Assembly: GCF_009663685.2 (NCBI RefSeq)
Contig: NZ_RCOG02000002.1
Coordinates: 186,001 to 250,000, forward strand
Reading direction: 5' to 3'
Source of the DNA: Cupriavidus sp. U2
GTDB lineage: Bacteria; Pseudomonadota; Gammaproteobacteria; Burkholderiales; Burkholderiaceae
Length of the DNA: 64,000 nt
Under the pieces are notes generated by a model, which made no database searches, was not told where the DNA came from, and saw only the letters and a program-made list of their open reading frames with translations. Of the stretch, positions 6,595-16,309 are shown piece by piece (positions within the stretch are counted from its first letter, which is position 1; every line of letters starts with the position of its first letter). Position numbers and translations under genes: made by a program.

Positions 6595-8335
6595 GCTGCA
6601 CGCCGAAGATCGAGCCGCTGGTCTGCGAAGCCCAGGCGTCGGCCGGGGCCGCGAAGGTGATGCCGTCCACGTCGCTGGCACGGCTGTACGTATAGAACGC
6701 GCGCAGGTTGGCATTGCCGGTGGCCTTGCCCAGCGTCATCGTGGGTGCCACCGTGAACGCGGTGCGCTGGCCACCCACGCCAAACCCCGACGAGATCTGG
6801 TCGTGCGCCACCTCGAAGCTCAGCTTGAACTGGTCGCTGGCCACAAAGGCCGGACGCACGCGGGTGGCGGCCCACTGCAACGTGCCGATGCCCGATCGAT
6901 CCAGCTGCAGGCTCGATTCCACCGAGCCGGCCAGGCCCGAGCGGCCTTTCCACTCCATCGATTCCGACACCCGTACCCGCGACAGCGCGTTACCCATGCC
7001 CGAATAGCCGGTCATGGCCGTGCGCGACCCCTGCCCGTACTGGAAGCCCAGCCGGTTGGTGCCATACAGCACGCCCTTTTGCTCGTGCATGGCCGATGCC
7101 CACCATGCGCTGCCGGTGTCTTCGATTTGCGACAGCGGCTCTACCCGCGTAAAGCCGACCCGTACCGAACCCTTGTCATTGGTGTCGATCGGGGTCGAGA
7201 GCACCGAGTGATAGCTGGGAAGCTTGGCGCCATTTAGGTCGTTACGCGCGGTGTATTGATAACTCACGCCGAATTCGCCCAGTTTGGCGTTGTCGATGCC
7301 AAAACGCATCGATGGCGAATTCGGCGGCAACAGTCCCGACGACATCAGGAACGGATTGCTGTCGCGACGCCCTGCCCAGACACTGGCGCCGTCGAGCACG
7401 GTCAGCCCCGACAGGCCGCTGACCGAGGTATAGAAGTTCGGCACCAGCGCGTATGGATCGACAGCGGCAGCATTGCCGTTGACCGATGTGGCATTGGTGC
7501 CCTTGGCCTGGGCGACCAGCTGCACCTGTGCGCCGCCGCCGATATCCGCCACCGATTCGCGGATCTTGACCTCGCCCGAACTGGTGCAGGCCAGACCCTG
7601 GCCAAACCCTGCCGATGGTGTGCCGCCACCCGGACACGCGCGCTGCGTGCCGGAGCGGTCTTCGACCGCCGCGCGGCCGCTGTAGCCAAGGCGCCAGACC
7701 GAACCCCCGGCTGGGTCGTCGGCCGGGAGTTGCGAACGCAGCACTGGCGGCCCGTCGGACGGGGTCTCCGATGCGATATCGGCGTTTTCCGAATGCCGCG
7801 CTGGTGTTGGCGTCCCGTCCTGCGGCAGTGCCGGGAATTCGCCCAGCCGATGCGGGAACAGCACCACCGGCGGCGGTGGCGGGGGCGGCGGGGCCAGCGA
7901 GTCGGGCGGACCCACGAAGTCCGGATTCTCGTTGGCTGGCATCTGGGCCAGAGCGGTGCCCTCGGCGGCCGCGGGCGTTTCGCCAGCCTGGGCCGCCAGT
8001 GCCGCATTGGCCGGCGCGGCAGCCCGGTCCTTTGCGGCATCGGCGCCATCGGCAACATTGGCCGACTGAATCAGGTCCGCCAGTGGATCAGCGGACGCAG
8101 CGGCGGGTACGGTCGCCGGTACGCTGGCAGGTGGGGCGGCAGGTGCGGTGACAGGCACGGCGCCGGCCGCCACGGCGGAGGTCGTCAGCTGGGTCGTGCT
8201 CTCCGCAATCATCGGCGGCGGCGCTACCGAAGTGCCTGTTTGCGCGCACGCGCTGAGCCCCCAGGCGGCCAGGACGACAAAAGTCAGGCGGCGACGGGCA
8301 AATGGGCGGGCGGGAGGCAGTACGGATTGCAGCAT
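6578..8335 (-). CDS. Outer-membrane porin-like lipoprotein with a long Ala/Pro linker (maltoporin-like barrel)
   Basis: 585 residues from ATG 8335; GTG 8341 is an alternative start. The N-terminus has a basic region, a hydrophobic stretch and the lipobox-like LSAC at about residue 30. An Ala/Pro-rich disordered stretch follows to about residue 165, including a run of eight prolines. The C-terminal 380 residues alternate polar and hydrophobic residues with aromatic girdle residues and end in LNRRW, the terminal aromatic typical of outer-membrane barrels. Segments such as KLGEFGVSYQY look like LamB-type carbohydrate porins. The substrate is unknown. The ribosome site is weak. Confidence 0.65.
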   Translation of the reverse strand: MLQSVLPPARPFARRRLTFVVLAAWGLSACAQTGTSVAPPPMIAESTTQLTTSAVAAGAVPVTAPAAPPASVPATVPAAASADPLADLIQSANVADGADAAKDRAAAPANAALAAQAGETPAAAEGTALAQMPANENPDFVGPPDSLAPPPPPPPPVVLFPHRLGEFPALPQDGTPTPARHSENADIASETPSDGPPVLRSQLPADDPAGGSVWRLGYSGRAAVEDRSGTQRACPGGGTPSAGFGQGLACTSSGEVKIRESVADIGGGAQVQLVAQAKGTNATSVNGNAAAVDPYALVPNFYTSVSGLSGLTVLDGASVWAGRRDSNPFLMSSGLLPPNSPSMRFGIDNAKLGEFGVSYQYTARNDLNGAKLPSYHSVLSTPIDTNDKGSVRVGFTRVEPLSQIEDTGSAWWASAMHEQKGVLYGTNRLGFQYGQGSRTAMTGYSGMGNALSRVRVSESMEWKGRSGLAGSVESSLQLDRSGIGTLQWAATRVRPAFVASDQFKLSFEVAHDQISSGFGVGGQRTAFTVAPTMTLGKATGNANLRAFYTYSRASDVDGITFAAPADAWASQTSGSIFGVQLNRRW

Positions 8336-8681
8336 GGACACAACAGGGCCGGCGTGGAAGAACTCCGGAGGGAGGGCTCAGTTTTTAACAGGCGAACTTT
8401 TTGACCGCAAGCCGGGTTACAAAATCCCGCGATCGCGTCACAAAGCGTTGGAAATGCGTCCGGATTCCCACATTGCGGAACGCGAATTGCACCGTTTCGA
8501 AGCATGCCCCGGCGACATGGCAAAAGCGTTGCAGAAGTGCCGAATTCCTAGCGAAAACCCCCATCCCTGAGGGCATCCGTGCTGAAAACGCCACCGCTAT
8601 AATCGTCCGACCTGTCTTCCGGGCAACGCATAACGGGTGCAAGGCAGTCACGCCTATATATCTATAAAAGAGGAGATGTCC
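8336..8681. other. Divergent intergenic region between the porin-like gene and the TRAP binding-protein gene
   Basis: 346 bp without a credible gene. The only clear element is a perfect TATAAT at 8598-8603 facing the TRAP binding-protein gene. Nothing else stands out. Confidence 0.6.
8598..8603 (+). promoter_or_regulatory. Consensus -10 hexamer upstream of the TRAP binding-protein gene
   Basis: TATAAT lies 78 bp before the start codon. No good -35 hexamer sits 17 bp upstream, so the promoter may need an activator. Confidence 0.5.
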
Positions 8682-9821
8682 ATGGAACGTCGTTCCTTCC
8701 TGTTGAAGGCTTCGGCCGTAGCTGCCACGGGTGCACTTGCCGCCTGCGGCAAGGAAGAAAAGCCCGCGGCCCCGGCCGCATCGGCCAGCGCGCCGGGCGC
8801 GCCCGCCGTGGTCGGCAGCAACCCGGCGGTGGAATGGCGCCTGGCGTCCAGCTTCCCGAAATCGCTCGACACCATCTATGGCGGGGCCGAACTGCTGAGC
8901 CAGCGCGTGAAGGAACTGACCGACGGCAAGTTCAACATCAAGGTGTTCGCCGCCGGTGAAATCGTGCCGGGCCTGCAGGTGCTGGACGCCGTGCAGAACC
9001 AGACCGTGCAGATCGGCCACACGGCCGGCTACTACTACTTCGGCAAGAATCCGACGCTGTGCTTCGACACGACCATCCCGTTCGGCCTGACCGCGCGCCA
9101 GCAGAACGCCTGGATGATGCAGGGCAACGGCATGAAGCTGATGCGCGAGTTCTTCAAGGAATACAACGTCGTCAACTTCATGGGCGGCAACACCTGCGCC
9201 CAGATGGGCGGCTGGTTCCGCAAGGAAATCAAGACCGTGGCCGACCTGCAGGGCCTGAAGTACCGCGTGGCCGGCTTTGCCGGCGTGGTGCTGGCACGCC
9301 TGGGCGTGGTGCCGCAGCAGATTGCCGGCGGTGACATCTACCCCGCGCTGGAAAAGGGCACGATCGACGCGGCCGAATGGGTGGGTCCGTACGACGACGA
9401 AAAGCTCGGCTTCTACAAGGTGGCGCCGTACTACTACTACCCGGGCTGGTGGGAAGGCAGCGCGCAGCTGTCGTTCTACGCATCGCAACCCGAGTACGAC
9501 AAGCTGCCGGCGCTCTACAAGCGCGCGCTGGAAACGGCCACTATCGAGGCGCACACCAACATGATGGCCAAGTACGACACCGTGAATCCCCAGGCGCTGG
9601 CCCGCCTGCTGGAAAGCGGCGTGAAGCTGCGTCCGTTCTCGAAGGAGATCATGGAAGCCTGCTTCAAGGCCACGCAGGAAGCGTACGCCGACGAAAGCGC
9701 CAAGAACCCGTCGTTCAAGAAGATCTACGACGACTGGCGCGTGTTCCGCAACAACGAGGCCGCCTGGTTCAACGTGGCCGAGCAGGCGTTCGCGCAGTTC
9801 AGCTACGCGCGCAAGCTCTAA
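8682..9821 (+). CDS. TRAP transporter substrate-binding protein (DctP/TakP-like)
   Basis: 379 residues. ATG 8682 is chosen because GAGGAG sits at the right distance (6 bp); ATG 8676 would have none. The N-terminus MERRSFLLKASAVAATGALAAC combines an RR pair with a lipobox, so a Tat-exported lipoprotein is possible. The mature part resembles TakP-type binding proteins: LASSFPKSLDTIYGGAE near the start, then FMGGNTCAQMGGWFRKEI and AEWVGPYDD around the ligand site. These bind 2-oxo acids or similar carboxylates. No DctQ or DctM membrane genes are adjacent, so it must work with subunits encoded elsewhere. A strong terminator follows. Confidence 0.9.
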   Translation: MERRSFLLKASAVAATGALAACGKEEKPAAPAASASAPGAPAVVGSNPAVEWRLASSFPKSLDTIYGGAELLSQRVKELTDGKFNIKVFAAGEIVPGLQVLDAVQNQTVQIGHTAGYYYFGKNPTLCFDTTIPFGLTARQQNAWMMQGNGMKLMREFFKEYNVVNFMGGNTCAQMGGWFRKEIKTVADLQGLKYRVAGFAGVVLARLGVVPQQIAGGDIYPALEKGTIDAAEWVGPYDDEKLGFYKVAPYYYYPGWWEGSAQLSFYASQPEYDKLPALYKRALETATIEAHTNMMAKYDTVNPQALARLLESGVKLRPFSKEIMEACFKATQEAYADESAKNPSFKKIYDDWRVFRNNEAAWFNVAEQAFAQFSYARKL

Positions 9822-9860
9822 GCGAACCGATGATTTGGCCATTCGGCCATTTCGCTCAGG

Positions 9861-9887
9861 AAAAGCCCGGCTCCGGCCGGGTTTTTT
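9861..9887 (+). terminator. Rho-independent terminator after the TRAP binding-protein gene
   Basis: CCCGGC (9866-9871), loop TCCG, GCCGGG (9876-9881), then six T residues. It ends 40-66 bp after the stop codon. Confidence 0.85.
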
Positions 9888-9958
9888 CATGGCGCCACGC
9901 GCCTGCCCACACCCCGGTAGAATCCGCCCCACAACCGGACTCTACCCGGAACATTCCC

Positions 9959-10864
9959 ATGCAACTCGGCATCTTCTACGCTCTGCTGGCGTACATCATT
10001 TGGGGCCTGCTGCCCCTCTACATCAAGTCCCTGCACGGCGTGGCGCCGCTGGAAATCCTGCTGCACCGCATGGTGTGGTCGCTGGTATTCCTGGGGGCAA
10101 TACTGTTGTGGCGCCGTCATTTCGGCTGGTTGCGCGACGTGGCGGCCAATCCGCGCCTGATCCTGAACTTCGCGGCCAGCGCGGGGCTGCTGTGCTGCAA
10201 CTGGTTCCTCTATATCTGGGCGGTGTCGGCCGATCGCGTGGTCGATGCCAGCCTGGGCTATTTCATCAATCCGCTATTTAGTGTGCTGCTGGGGGTGCTG
10301 CTGCTGCACGAGCGGCTGCGGCCGGCCCAGTGGCTGTCGATCGCCATCGCGGCGGCCGGTGTGTTCTGGCTCACATGGTCGGCCGGACAACTGCCATGGA
10401 TTGCGCTGGGGCTGGCGGCGTCGTTCGGCGGTTATGGTCTTCTACGGAAGACCGGCGCGCTCGGTGCGCTCGAAGGCCTGTCGCTGGAAACGCTGATCCT
10501 GTTCCCGCTGGCCGCTGCGGCGCTGGGCTTCCTGCTTCTGACCGGGCACGACACCACGCGCAGCGCAGGCACGGGTACGCAGATCCTGCTGCTGCTGGCC
10601 GGCCCGCTCACGGCGGTGCCGCTGCTGTTCTTTGCCGCCGGCGCCCGCCGTATCCCGCTGTCGCTGCTCGGCCTGCTGCAATACGCCGGGCCCACCATCC
10701 AGCTGGTACTTGGCATCTGGCTCTACCACGAGCCGTTTCCGGCACAGAAGCAGATCGGCTATGCCCTGATCTGGATCTCGCTGGCCATCTACGCGGCCGA
10801 GGGTTTGCTGGTCACGCGTCTGAATGCGAAGCGGTCCATCAGCGCGAAAAATGAACCTGCGTAG
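9959..10864 (+). CDS. rarD: EamA-family permease RarD
   Basis: 301 residues with ten predicted membrane segments in two EamA repeats. It opens MQLGIFYALLAYIIWGLLPLYIK and has LLHRMVWS and CNWFLYIWAV, features of RarD (chloramphenicol-sensitive protein family). It belongs to the drug/metabolite transporter superfamily; the natural substrate is not known. The start is fixed by homology, as the ribosome site is weak. Confidence 0.9.
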   Translation: MQLGIFYALLAYIIWGLLPLYIKSLHGVAPLEILLHRMVWSLVFLGAILLWRRHFGWLRDVAANPRLILNFAASAGLLCCNWFLYIWAVSADRVVDASLGYFINPLFSVLLGVLLLHERLRPAQWLSIAIAAAGVFWLTWSAGQLPWIALGLAASFGGYGLLRKTGALGALEGLSLETLILFPLAAAALGFLLLTGHDTTRSAGTGTQILLLLAGPLTAVPLLFFAAGARRIPLSLLGLLQYAGPTIQLVLGIWLYHEPFPAQKQIGYALIWISLAIYAAEGLLVTRLNAKRSISAKNEPA

Positions 10865-10940
10865 AAAATAGCTTCCTCTATCCGTCATGTGAATATACGT
10901 GGCAACCGCGCGCTATTCCGGAAACAACGTCGCCACACTA

Positions 10941-10960
10941 TACTGTACGGATATACAGTA
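10941..10960 (+). promoter_or_regulatory. LexA (SOS) box in front of the Y-family polymerase gene
   Basis: CTGT (10943-10946), eight bases, ACAG (10955-10958): a perfect match to the CTGT-N8-ACAG operator, with symmetric flanking TA on each side. It lies 20 bp before the polymerase start codon and probably overlaps the promoter, so LexA should repress the gene until DNA damage. Confidence 0.85.
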
Positions 10961-10980
10961 TCGATCGCCTCTCCACGCTC

Positions 10981-12153
10981 ATGCCCCCGAACGCTTCCCG
11001 GCGTATTGCCCATCTCGACATGGACGCGTTCTACGCTTCGGTGGAACTGCTGCGCTATCCGGACTTGCGTGGCCAGGCTGTAGTGATCGGCGGCGGGCGC
11101 AATGCGGTGCCCGAGGTACTACCCGACGGATCGCGCCGCTATGCCCGGCTGCGCGACTATGTGGGGCGGGGCGTGGTCACCACGTCCACCTACGAGGCCC
11201 GGGCCCTGGGCGTGTTCTCGGCCATGGGCATGATGAAGGCCGCCAAGCTGGCGCCCGACGCGATCCTGCTTCCGACCGACTTCGACGCCTACCGCCGCTA
11301 CTCGGGCCTCTTCAAGGCAGCCGTCCGAACATTCACCGGACAAATAGAAGATCGCGGGATCGACGAGATATATATCGATCTAAGTGATATTGAGGGCGAG
11401 CCGCACGAGGTAGCCGCCCGCATCAAGGCTGCTGTCCATGAAGCGACAGGCCTGACGTGTTCGATCTGCGTGGCCCCCAACAAGCTCCTGGCCAAGATCG
11501 GGTCCGAACTGGACAAGCCGGACGGGCTGACCATCCTGACCCCGGCCGATATTCCCACGCGCATCTGGCCACTGCCGGCGCGCAAGGTCAACGGCATCGG
11601 CCCCAAGGCCGCGGAGAAGCTGCAGGCCATCGGCATCGACACCGTGGGAGACCTGGCCGAGGCCGACCTGGCGCTGCTGCAGGCGCACTTCGGCCGCAAT
11701 TACGCGGGCTGGCTGGTGGAAGTGGCCCATGGCCGCGACGACCGTCAGGTGGTGGTCAGCTCCGAACCCAAGTCGATGAGCCGCGAAACCACGTTCGAGC
11801 GCGACCTGCATCCGCGTACCGATCGCCCCGTGCTGTCGGAGCAGTTCACCCGGCTGTGCATGCGCGTGGCCGACGACCTGCGCCGCAAGGGGTACGTGGG
11901 CCGCACGGTGGGCATCAAGTTGCGCTTTGACGATTTCCACACCGTGACCCGCGACCTGACCATGACCGCCCATACCGCCGATGGCGCGATGATCCGGCGC
12001 GGTGCCACCGAGTGCCTGAAGCGGATACCGCTGGAGCGGCGCATCCGGCTGCTGGGCGTGCGCGTCAGCGCCCTGCTCCCGGCGGCCGAGCAAGGGGACG
12101 ATCCCGCGCCGGTGCAAGAGGAATTCCGCTTCGACGACGAGGCGGAAGGCTGA
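10981..12153 (+). CDS. dinB: Y-family DNA polymerase (Pol IV/DinB-like)
   Basis: 390 residues. The palm has the metal-binding motif [12 protein letters not shown] (D13, steric-gate region Y18) and the second acidic motif [11 protein letters not shown]. The helix-hairpin-helix segment [15 protein letters not shown] and the little-finger domain follow. The tail [12 protein letters not shown] may be a degenerate sliding-clamp peptide. Compared with E. coli DinB there are about 20 extra residues after VVIGG, of the form [20 protein letters not shown]. It copies past DNA lesions with low fidelity, and the SOS box upstream supports damage induction. Confidence 0.92.
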   Translation: MPPNASRRIAHLDMDAFYASVELLRYPDLRGQAVVIGGGRNAVPEVLPDGSRRYARLRDYVGRGVVTTSTYEARALGVFSAMGMMKAAKLAPDAILLPTDFDAYRRYSGLFKAAVRTFTGQIEDRGIDEIYIDLSDIEGEPHEVAARIKAAVHEATGLTCSICVAPNKLLAKIGSELDKPDGLTILTPADIPTRIWPLPARKVNGIGPKAAEKLQAIGIDTVGDLAEADLALLQAHFGRNYAGWLVEVAHGRDDRQVVVSSEPKSMSRETTFERDLHPRTDRPVLSEQFTRLCMRVADDLRRKGYVGRTVGIKLRFDDFHTVTRDLTMTAHTADGAMIRRGATECLKRIPLERRIRLLGVRVSALLPAAEQGDDPAPVQEEFRFDDEAEG

Positions 12154-12377
12154 ACGGCCTTCCTCCAGGCGATCCCGGGCCGATCCCAGGCCGTTCCAGC
12201 AGCGTTTCCGCACGTCCACAGCCATTCCGCGCCGCCCGGACGCGGCGCCGCCCCCGATCGCCTCAATACGCCAAAATCCCCACGTCATACGGCCCTATCT
12301 ATCTCCCGGTAGAATCGGCGGCTTCGACGGGCGCCCATCGAGAGCGCCACGCCCCACCCTCCGCCCACGCGCGCCCC

Positions 12378-13571
12378 ATGACAACCGCCGCTCCCGCCCA
12401 ACGTACCGCCGCCCCGGCCGCCTGGATCACGCCCCTGCTGGCCGTGGCCTGCGGCATGATCGTCGCCAACCTGTACTACGCACAGCCGCTGGTCGGGCCG
12501 ATTGCACGTGCGCTGCAGCTGTCGCCGGAAATTGCCGGCCTGATCGTCACGCTGATCCAGATCGGCTACTGCGTGGGCCTGCTGCTGCTGGTGCCGCTGG
12601 GCGATATCGTCGAAAACCGCAAGCTCGTGCTCACGCTGGTGGGCGGGTGCGCGGCGGCCCTGCTGGCGGCGGCGCTGGCCACGCATGCCAGCGTGTTCCT
12701 GGTGGCGGGCTGCGCGATTGGGCTGTGCTCGGTGGCGGTGCAGGTGCTGGTGCCGTTCGCGGCGCACCTGGCTCCCGAGCATGCGCGCGGCCGTGCGGTC
12801 GGCAATGTCACCAGCGGACTGCTGATGGGCATCATGCTGGCGCGTCCGGTGTCGAGCCTGGTGTCAGACCTGTTCGGCTGGCACGCGATCTTCGCGGCGT
12901 CGGCCGTGGCGATGGTGCTGCTCGGCATCGTGCTGGCGCGCAAGCTGCCGCAGCGCCGGCCGGCGCCCGGCGTCAACTACATCCAGATGCTTGGCTCGAT
13001 GAGCCATCTGCTGCGTACCCAGCCGATCCTGCGCCGCCGGGCCGCGTACCAGGCCGCCATGTTCGGCGTCTTCAGCCTGTTCTGGACCACCACGCCGCTG
13101 TACCTGGCCGCGCCTGCGTTCCATATGTCGCAGACCGGTATCGCGATCTTCGCGCTGGTCGGTGTGGCCGGTGCCATTGCCGCGCCGATGGCGGGCCGCT
13201 ACGCCGACCGTGGCCACAGCCGGCAGATGACCGCACTGGCGCTGGCGCTGGGCGCGGCATCGTTCCTGCTGAGCCGGGTGGGCGCGGAGGGTTCGCTGCT
13301 GTCGTTGCTGTCGCTGACGGTGGCCGCCGTGCTGCTCGACTTCGCGGTGTCGACCAATCTGGTGATCGGCCAGCGCGCGATCTTCTCGCTGTCCGACGAA
13401 CACCGCAGCCGCCTCAACGGCCTGTACATGGCCATCTTCTTCGTGGGCGGCGCCATCGGATCGTCAGTGGGCGCGTGGGCCTATGCGCGTGCGGGCTGGC
13501 CCCTGGCCAGCTGGATCGGCTTCGCCCTGCCCGCCATCGCGCTGCTGTACTTCCGCACGGAACGTCGTTGA
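12378..13571 (+). CDS. MFS transporter (drug/metabolite exporter type)
   Basis: 397 residues with 12 predicted membrane helices. The N-terminal half has [14 protein letters not shown] and [23 protein letters not shown], the loop 2-3 region typical of the NepI/YgaY-like group of MFS exporters. The C-terminal half has GRYADRGH. The N-terminal 15 residues are an Ala/Pro-rich tail. It is convergent with the racemase gene (17 bp gap). Substrate unknown. Confidence 0.85.
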   Translation: MTTAAPAQRTAAPAAWITPLLAVACGMIVANLYYAQPLVGPIARALQLSPEIAGLIVTLIQIGYCVGLLLLVPLGDIVENRKLVLTLVGGCAAALLAAALATHASVFLVAGCAIGLCSVAVQVLVPFAAHLAPEHARGRAVGNVTSGLLMGIMLARPVSSLVSDLFGWHAIFAASAVAMVLLGIVLARKLPQRRPAPGVNYIQMLGSMSHLLRTQPILRRRAAYQAAMFGVFSLFWTTTPLYLAAPAFHMSQTGIAIFALVGVAGAIAAPMAGRYADRGHSRQMTALALALGAASFLLSRVGAEGSLLSLLSLTVAAVLLDFAVSTNLVIGQRAIFSLSDEHRSRLNGLYMAIFFVGGAIGSSVGAWAYARAGWPLASWIGFALPAIALLYFRTERR

Positions 13572-13588
13572 GCAGCCAACTCGGTCGG

Positions 13589-14281
13589 CTACGCGGCCAC
13601 TGCGCGCTGCAATGCCGCGCGCGCCAGCAGACGGGTTGAATCGAGCGTCGGCAACGACGAATTGCTGTCGTCGATGATCAGCGGAATCTCGGTGCAGCCC
13701 AGCACCACTGCGTCGCAACCGTTGTTCCGCAGGTCATCGATCACGCGCCGGAATGTCGCTACCCCTTCCGGCGTGGCGATGCCGGGCACCAGCTGGTTCA
13801 TGATCACGTGGTCGATCAATGCGCGGTCTTCCACCGGCGGGCGCACCGCTTCCAGCCCGCGTGCGGCCAGCGCGGCCGGATATACCTCGCTGTCCACCAG
13901 CCACCGCGTGCCGGTGATGCCAAGCCGATGGAAGCCGCGTGCCACGGCGGCGTCGGCCACCACCTCGGCGATATGAAGCCACGGCAGCGGCGACGTGGGC
14001 CGCACCAGGTCCAGCGCCGCATGGATGGTGTTGTCGGGGCAGATCACGAAATCGGCGCCGGCCGCGGCCAGCTTGTACGCCGAGCGCAGCATCAGGTTCG
14101 CCACGCCCTGCAGGTCGCCGCGCTCCAGGCAGGCCACATAGGTGGCAAGCGATGGCGTATGCATCGTGATTTCCGGATGTCCGTGCGCGCCGAGGAATCC
14201 GGCCCCTTCCATGCAGATCGTGCGATAACACAGTGCCGCGCCTTCGGCGGAACAGGCCGCGATACCGATGTGCCGTGGCAT
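13589..14281 (-). CDS. Aspartate/glutamate racemase family protein
   Basis: 230 residues. The two catalytic cysteines of the family are visible in FVICPDNT (about residue 80) and VVLGCTEIPLII (about residue 195). It begins MPRHIGIAACSAEGAALC. AGGGGG precedes the ATG at good distance. These cofactor-independent enzymes interconvert L- and D-amino acids or act on related acids; the family name does not fix the substrate here. Confidence 0.85.
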   Translation of the reverse strand: MPRHIGIAACSAEGAALCYRTICMEGAGFLGAHGHPEITMHTPSLATYVACLERGDLQGVANLMLRSAYKLAAAGADFVICPDNTIHAALDLVRPTSPLPWLHIAEVVADAAVARGFHRLGITGTRWLVDSEVYPAALAARGLEAVRPPVEDRALIDHVIMNQLVPGIATPEGVATFRRVIDDLRNNGCDAVVLGCTEIPLIIDDSNSSLPTLDSTRLLARAALQRAVAA

Positions 14282-14449
14282 GAGAAATCCCCCTTGATGG
14301 TTGTCAGGCTTTCATGATGGCATGCGCCGCGCGGCTGCACTACACTGAGCCGGCGCGCCACGCCCTGGCGTGCCCGCCGTCGATGTTGCAGGTAAAAGTC
14401 GCCGTTTTACTACCCGTCCCGTGGGCGGGCCTTGCCGGGGAGACGATCG

Positions 14450-16276
14450 ATGTCATGGCGCAAACTGCTGCCGAGGCCGCGCTGGCTGCCGCGCGCGGCG
14501 CTGATGCACCCGCAGCGCGTGGTCATCGCCGGCTTCAGCCTGGCGATGCTGCTGATGCTTATCGTCGGCGCGCGTGACCTTTACCTGCTGCGCGACCGTG
14601 TCCTGTCATCGCGCCACCACGACCTGACATTGCGCGCGCTGGGCGGCGAAGCGGTCTTCGCCGCCGAACGCTCCAGGCTGGTTTTCGTGCGCGACTATGC
14701 GCAGCAACTGATCACCCTCTACGACAACGGCGCGGCCCCGGCAGAGCCCGCCGTGGAGCGGGCCTTCGCGCAGCGCAACGAGCGTATCTGGCAGATGGAG
14801 GTGCCGCTTGGCGATTCTCCGGTGATCGGCACGGCGCCCGCGGTGCTCGACGAGCTCGAAGGCTTCGAACGGCGCGACGCCGACCTGCGGGCCGACCTGT
14901 ACGCGGCGCGTCAGCTCAGCCATGTGCTGGGCCTGAGCCTGCGACTGCGCGACGACGACAATGCCGGCGGTACCGTGAGCTATATCTCCAGCAATGGGCT
15001 CTACGTCACCTACCCGCCGCTGGCGCCGGACAAGGCGCCGGCACTCTTCAGGCGGTTCAGCGATATCTCGTATTACCGCGACATGCTGCCCGAGCGCGAT
15101 GCGTCGCGCGACATTCGCTGGACGCGGGTCTACACGCAGTTCGAAAGCACGCAGTTGCGCACGACATTGAGCATTCCGGTCTATGTGGAAAACCGTTTTC
15201 GCGGCGTGGTGGCCATCGACGTGGAACTGGCGCGTCTGCGCGACCTGATCGGCGTGCCGGAAGACGCCGGCACCACGCGATACCTGATGGACTATCGCGG
15301 CGGCATCATCGCGTCGAGCCGGCACAACGTGCGCATCGACATGCACTGGCCCGACGATGTGGACCGGGCCTGGCGCGGTGTTCCCGTGCAGGACCTGTTC
15401 CACGCAGGCGCCGGCATGCGGCACGCGGATGGCCAATATCTGATCTACCAGCCGGTGGGCCAGCGCGGTACGTGGCTGCTGGTGGAATCCTTCAGCGATG
15501 CCGACGTATGGCGCGCGGTCCTGCAACGCACCAGCACACCGCTGTTGTCGATCTGGCTGGCCCTGCCGCTGTTGATGTTTGTCACATTGCGCGTGGTGAC
15601 GCTGCTGTTCCGCCACTACGTGGCAGCCGGCGAGACACTGCAGCGCCTGGCCGAGACTGACCCGCTTACCGGGTTGGCCAACCGGCGGCACTTCGGCGAG
15701 GCGTTCGGCAGGGAATCGGCACGACGGCGGCGCGAGCGCGAGGCTGCCGGCGCGGACGACAGCCTGGCCGGCGGCGCCCCGGCTCGTGTCGATGCATCAG
15801 CGCCCGCACCGCTGGCGATGCTGATGCTCGACATCGACTTCTTCAAACGCGTGAACGACCGCTGGGGCCATGCCAGCGGCGATCACGTGCTGGTGGCGCT
15901 GGCCGACGTGCTGCGCCGGAATCTGCGCGAGATAGACTTGCCGGCGCGGCTTGGCGGAGAGGAATTCGCGGTGCTGCTGCCGCAGACCACGCTGGCCGAA
16001 GCCGAGGCAACCGCGCAACGGCTGCGCGCCGCCGTGCAGGCCACGCCAGTGAAACCTGCACCCGATGCGCCGTCGCCCGGCGAGGGCGACGGACGCATTC
16101 ATTTCACTGTATCGATTGGCGTCGCAGAAGCCGTGAGCGACGGTTGCCCGACACTCGATGCCATGCTGGCGACGGCCGACCGCCGTCTATATGCCGCCAA
16201 GCAAGCGGGCCGTAACCGGGTGTGCGCGGCTGATGCGCCGGCCGGCAATACTGTGGCGCCATCTGTTCAGGGATAA
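14450..16276 (+). CDS. Membrane diguanylate cyclase with an extracytoplasmic sensor domain
   Basis: 608 residues. ATG 14450 follows GGGGAG by 7 bp. A membrane helix at about 28-48, a large periplasmic sensor (about 50-360, Cache-like) and a second helix (about 365-390) lead to the GGDEF domain. The active site is intact as RLGGEEFAVLLP, and the product-inhibition site RxxD is present as REID five residues before it, so feedback by c-di-GMP is expected. A 30-residue Ala/Arg-rich loop interrupts the domain just before LMLDIDFFKRVND. It stands alone between two minus-strand genes. Confidence 0.92.
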   Translation: MSWRKLLPRPRWLPRAALMHPQRVVIAGFSLAMLLMLIVGARDLYLLRDRVLSSRHHDLTLRALGGEAVFAAERSRLVFVRDYAQQLITLYDNGAAPAEPAVERAFAQRNERIWQMEVPLGDSPVIGTAPAVLDELEGFERRDADLRADLYAARQLSHVLGLSLRLRDDDNAGGTVSYISSNGLYVTYPPLAPDKAPALFRRFSDISYYRDMLPERDASRDIRWTRVYTQFESTQLRTTLSIPVYVENRFRGVVAIDVELARLRDLIGVPEDAGTTRYLMDYRGGIIASSRHNVRIDMHWPDDVDRAWRGVPVQDLFHAGAGMRHADGQYLIYQPVGQRGTWLLVESFSDADVWRAVLQRTSTPLLSIWLALPLLMFVTLRVVTLLFRHYVAAGETLQRLAETDPLTGLANRRHFGEAFGRESARRRREREAAGADDSLAGGAPARVDASAPAPLAMLMLDIDFFKRVNDRWGHASGDHVLVALADVLRRNLREIDLPARLGGEEFAVLLPQTTLAEAEATAQRLRAAVQATPVKPAPDAPSPGEGDGRIHFTVSIGVAEAVSDGCPTLDAMLATADRRLYAAKQAGRNRVCAADAPAGNTVAPSVQG

Positions 16277-16309
16277 GACAGTTCATGGACGTCTCCGCCG
16301 CGGTTTTGC

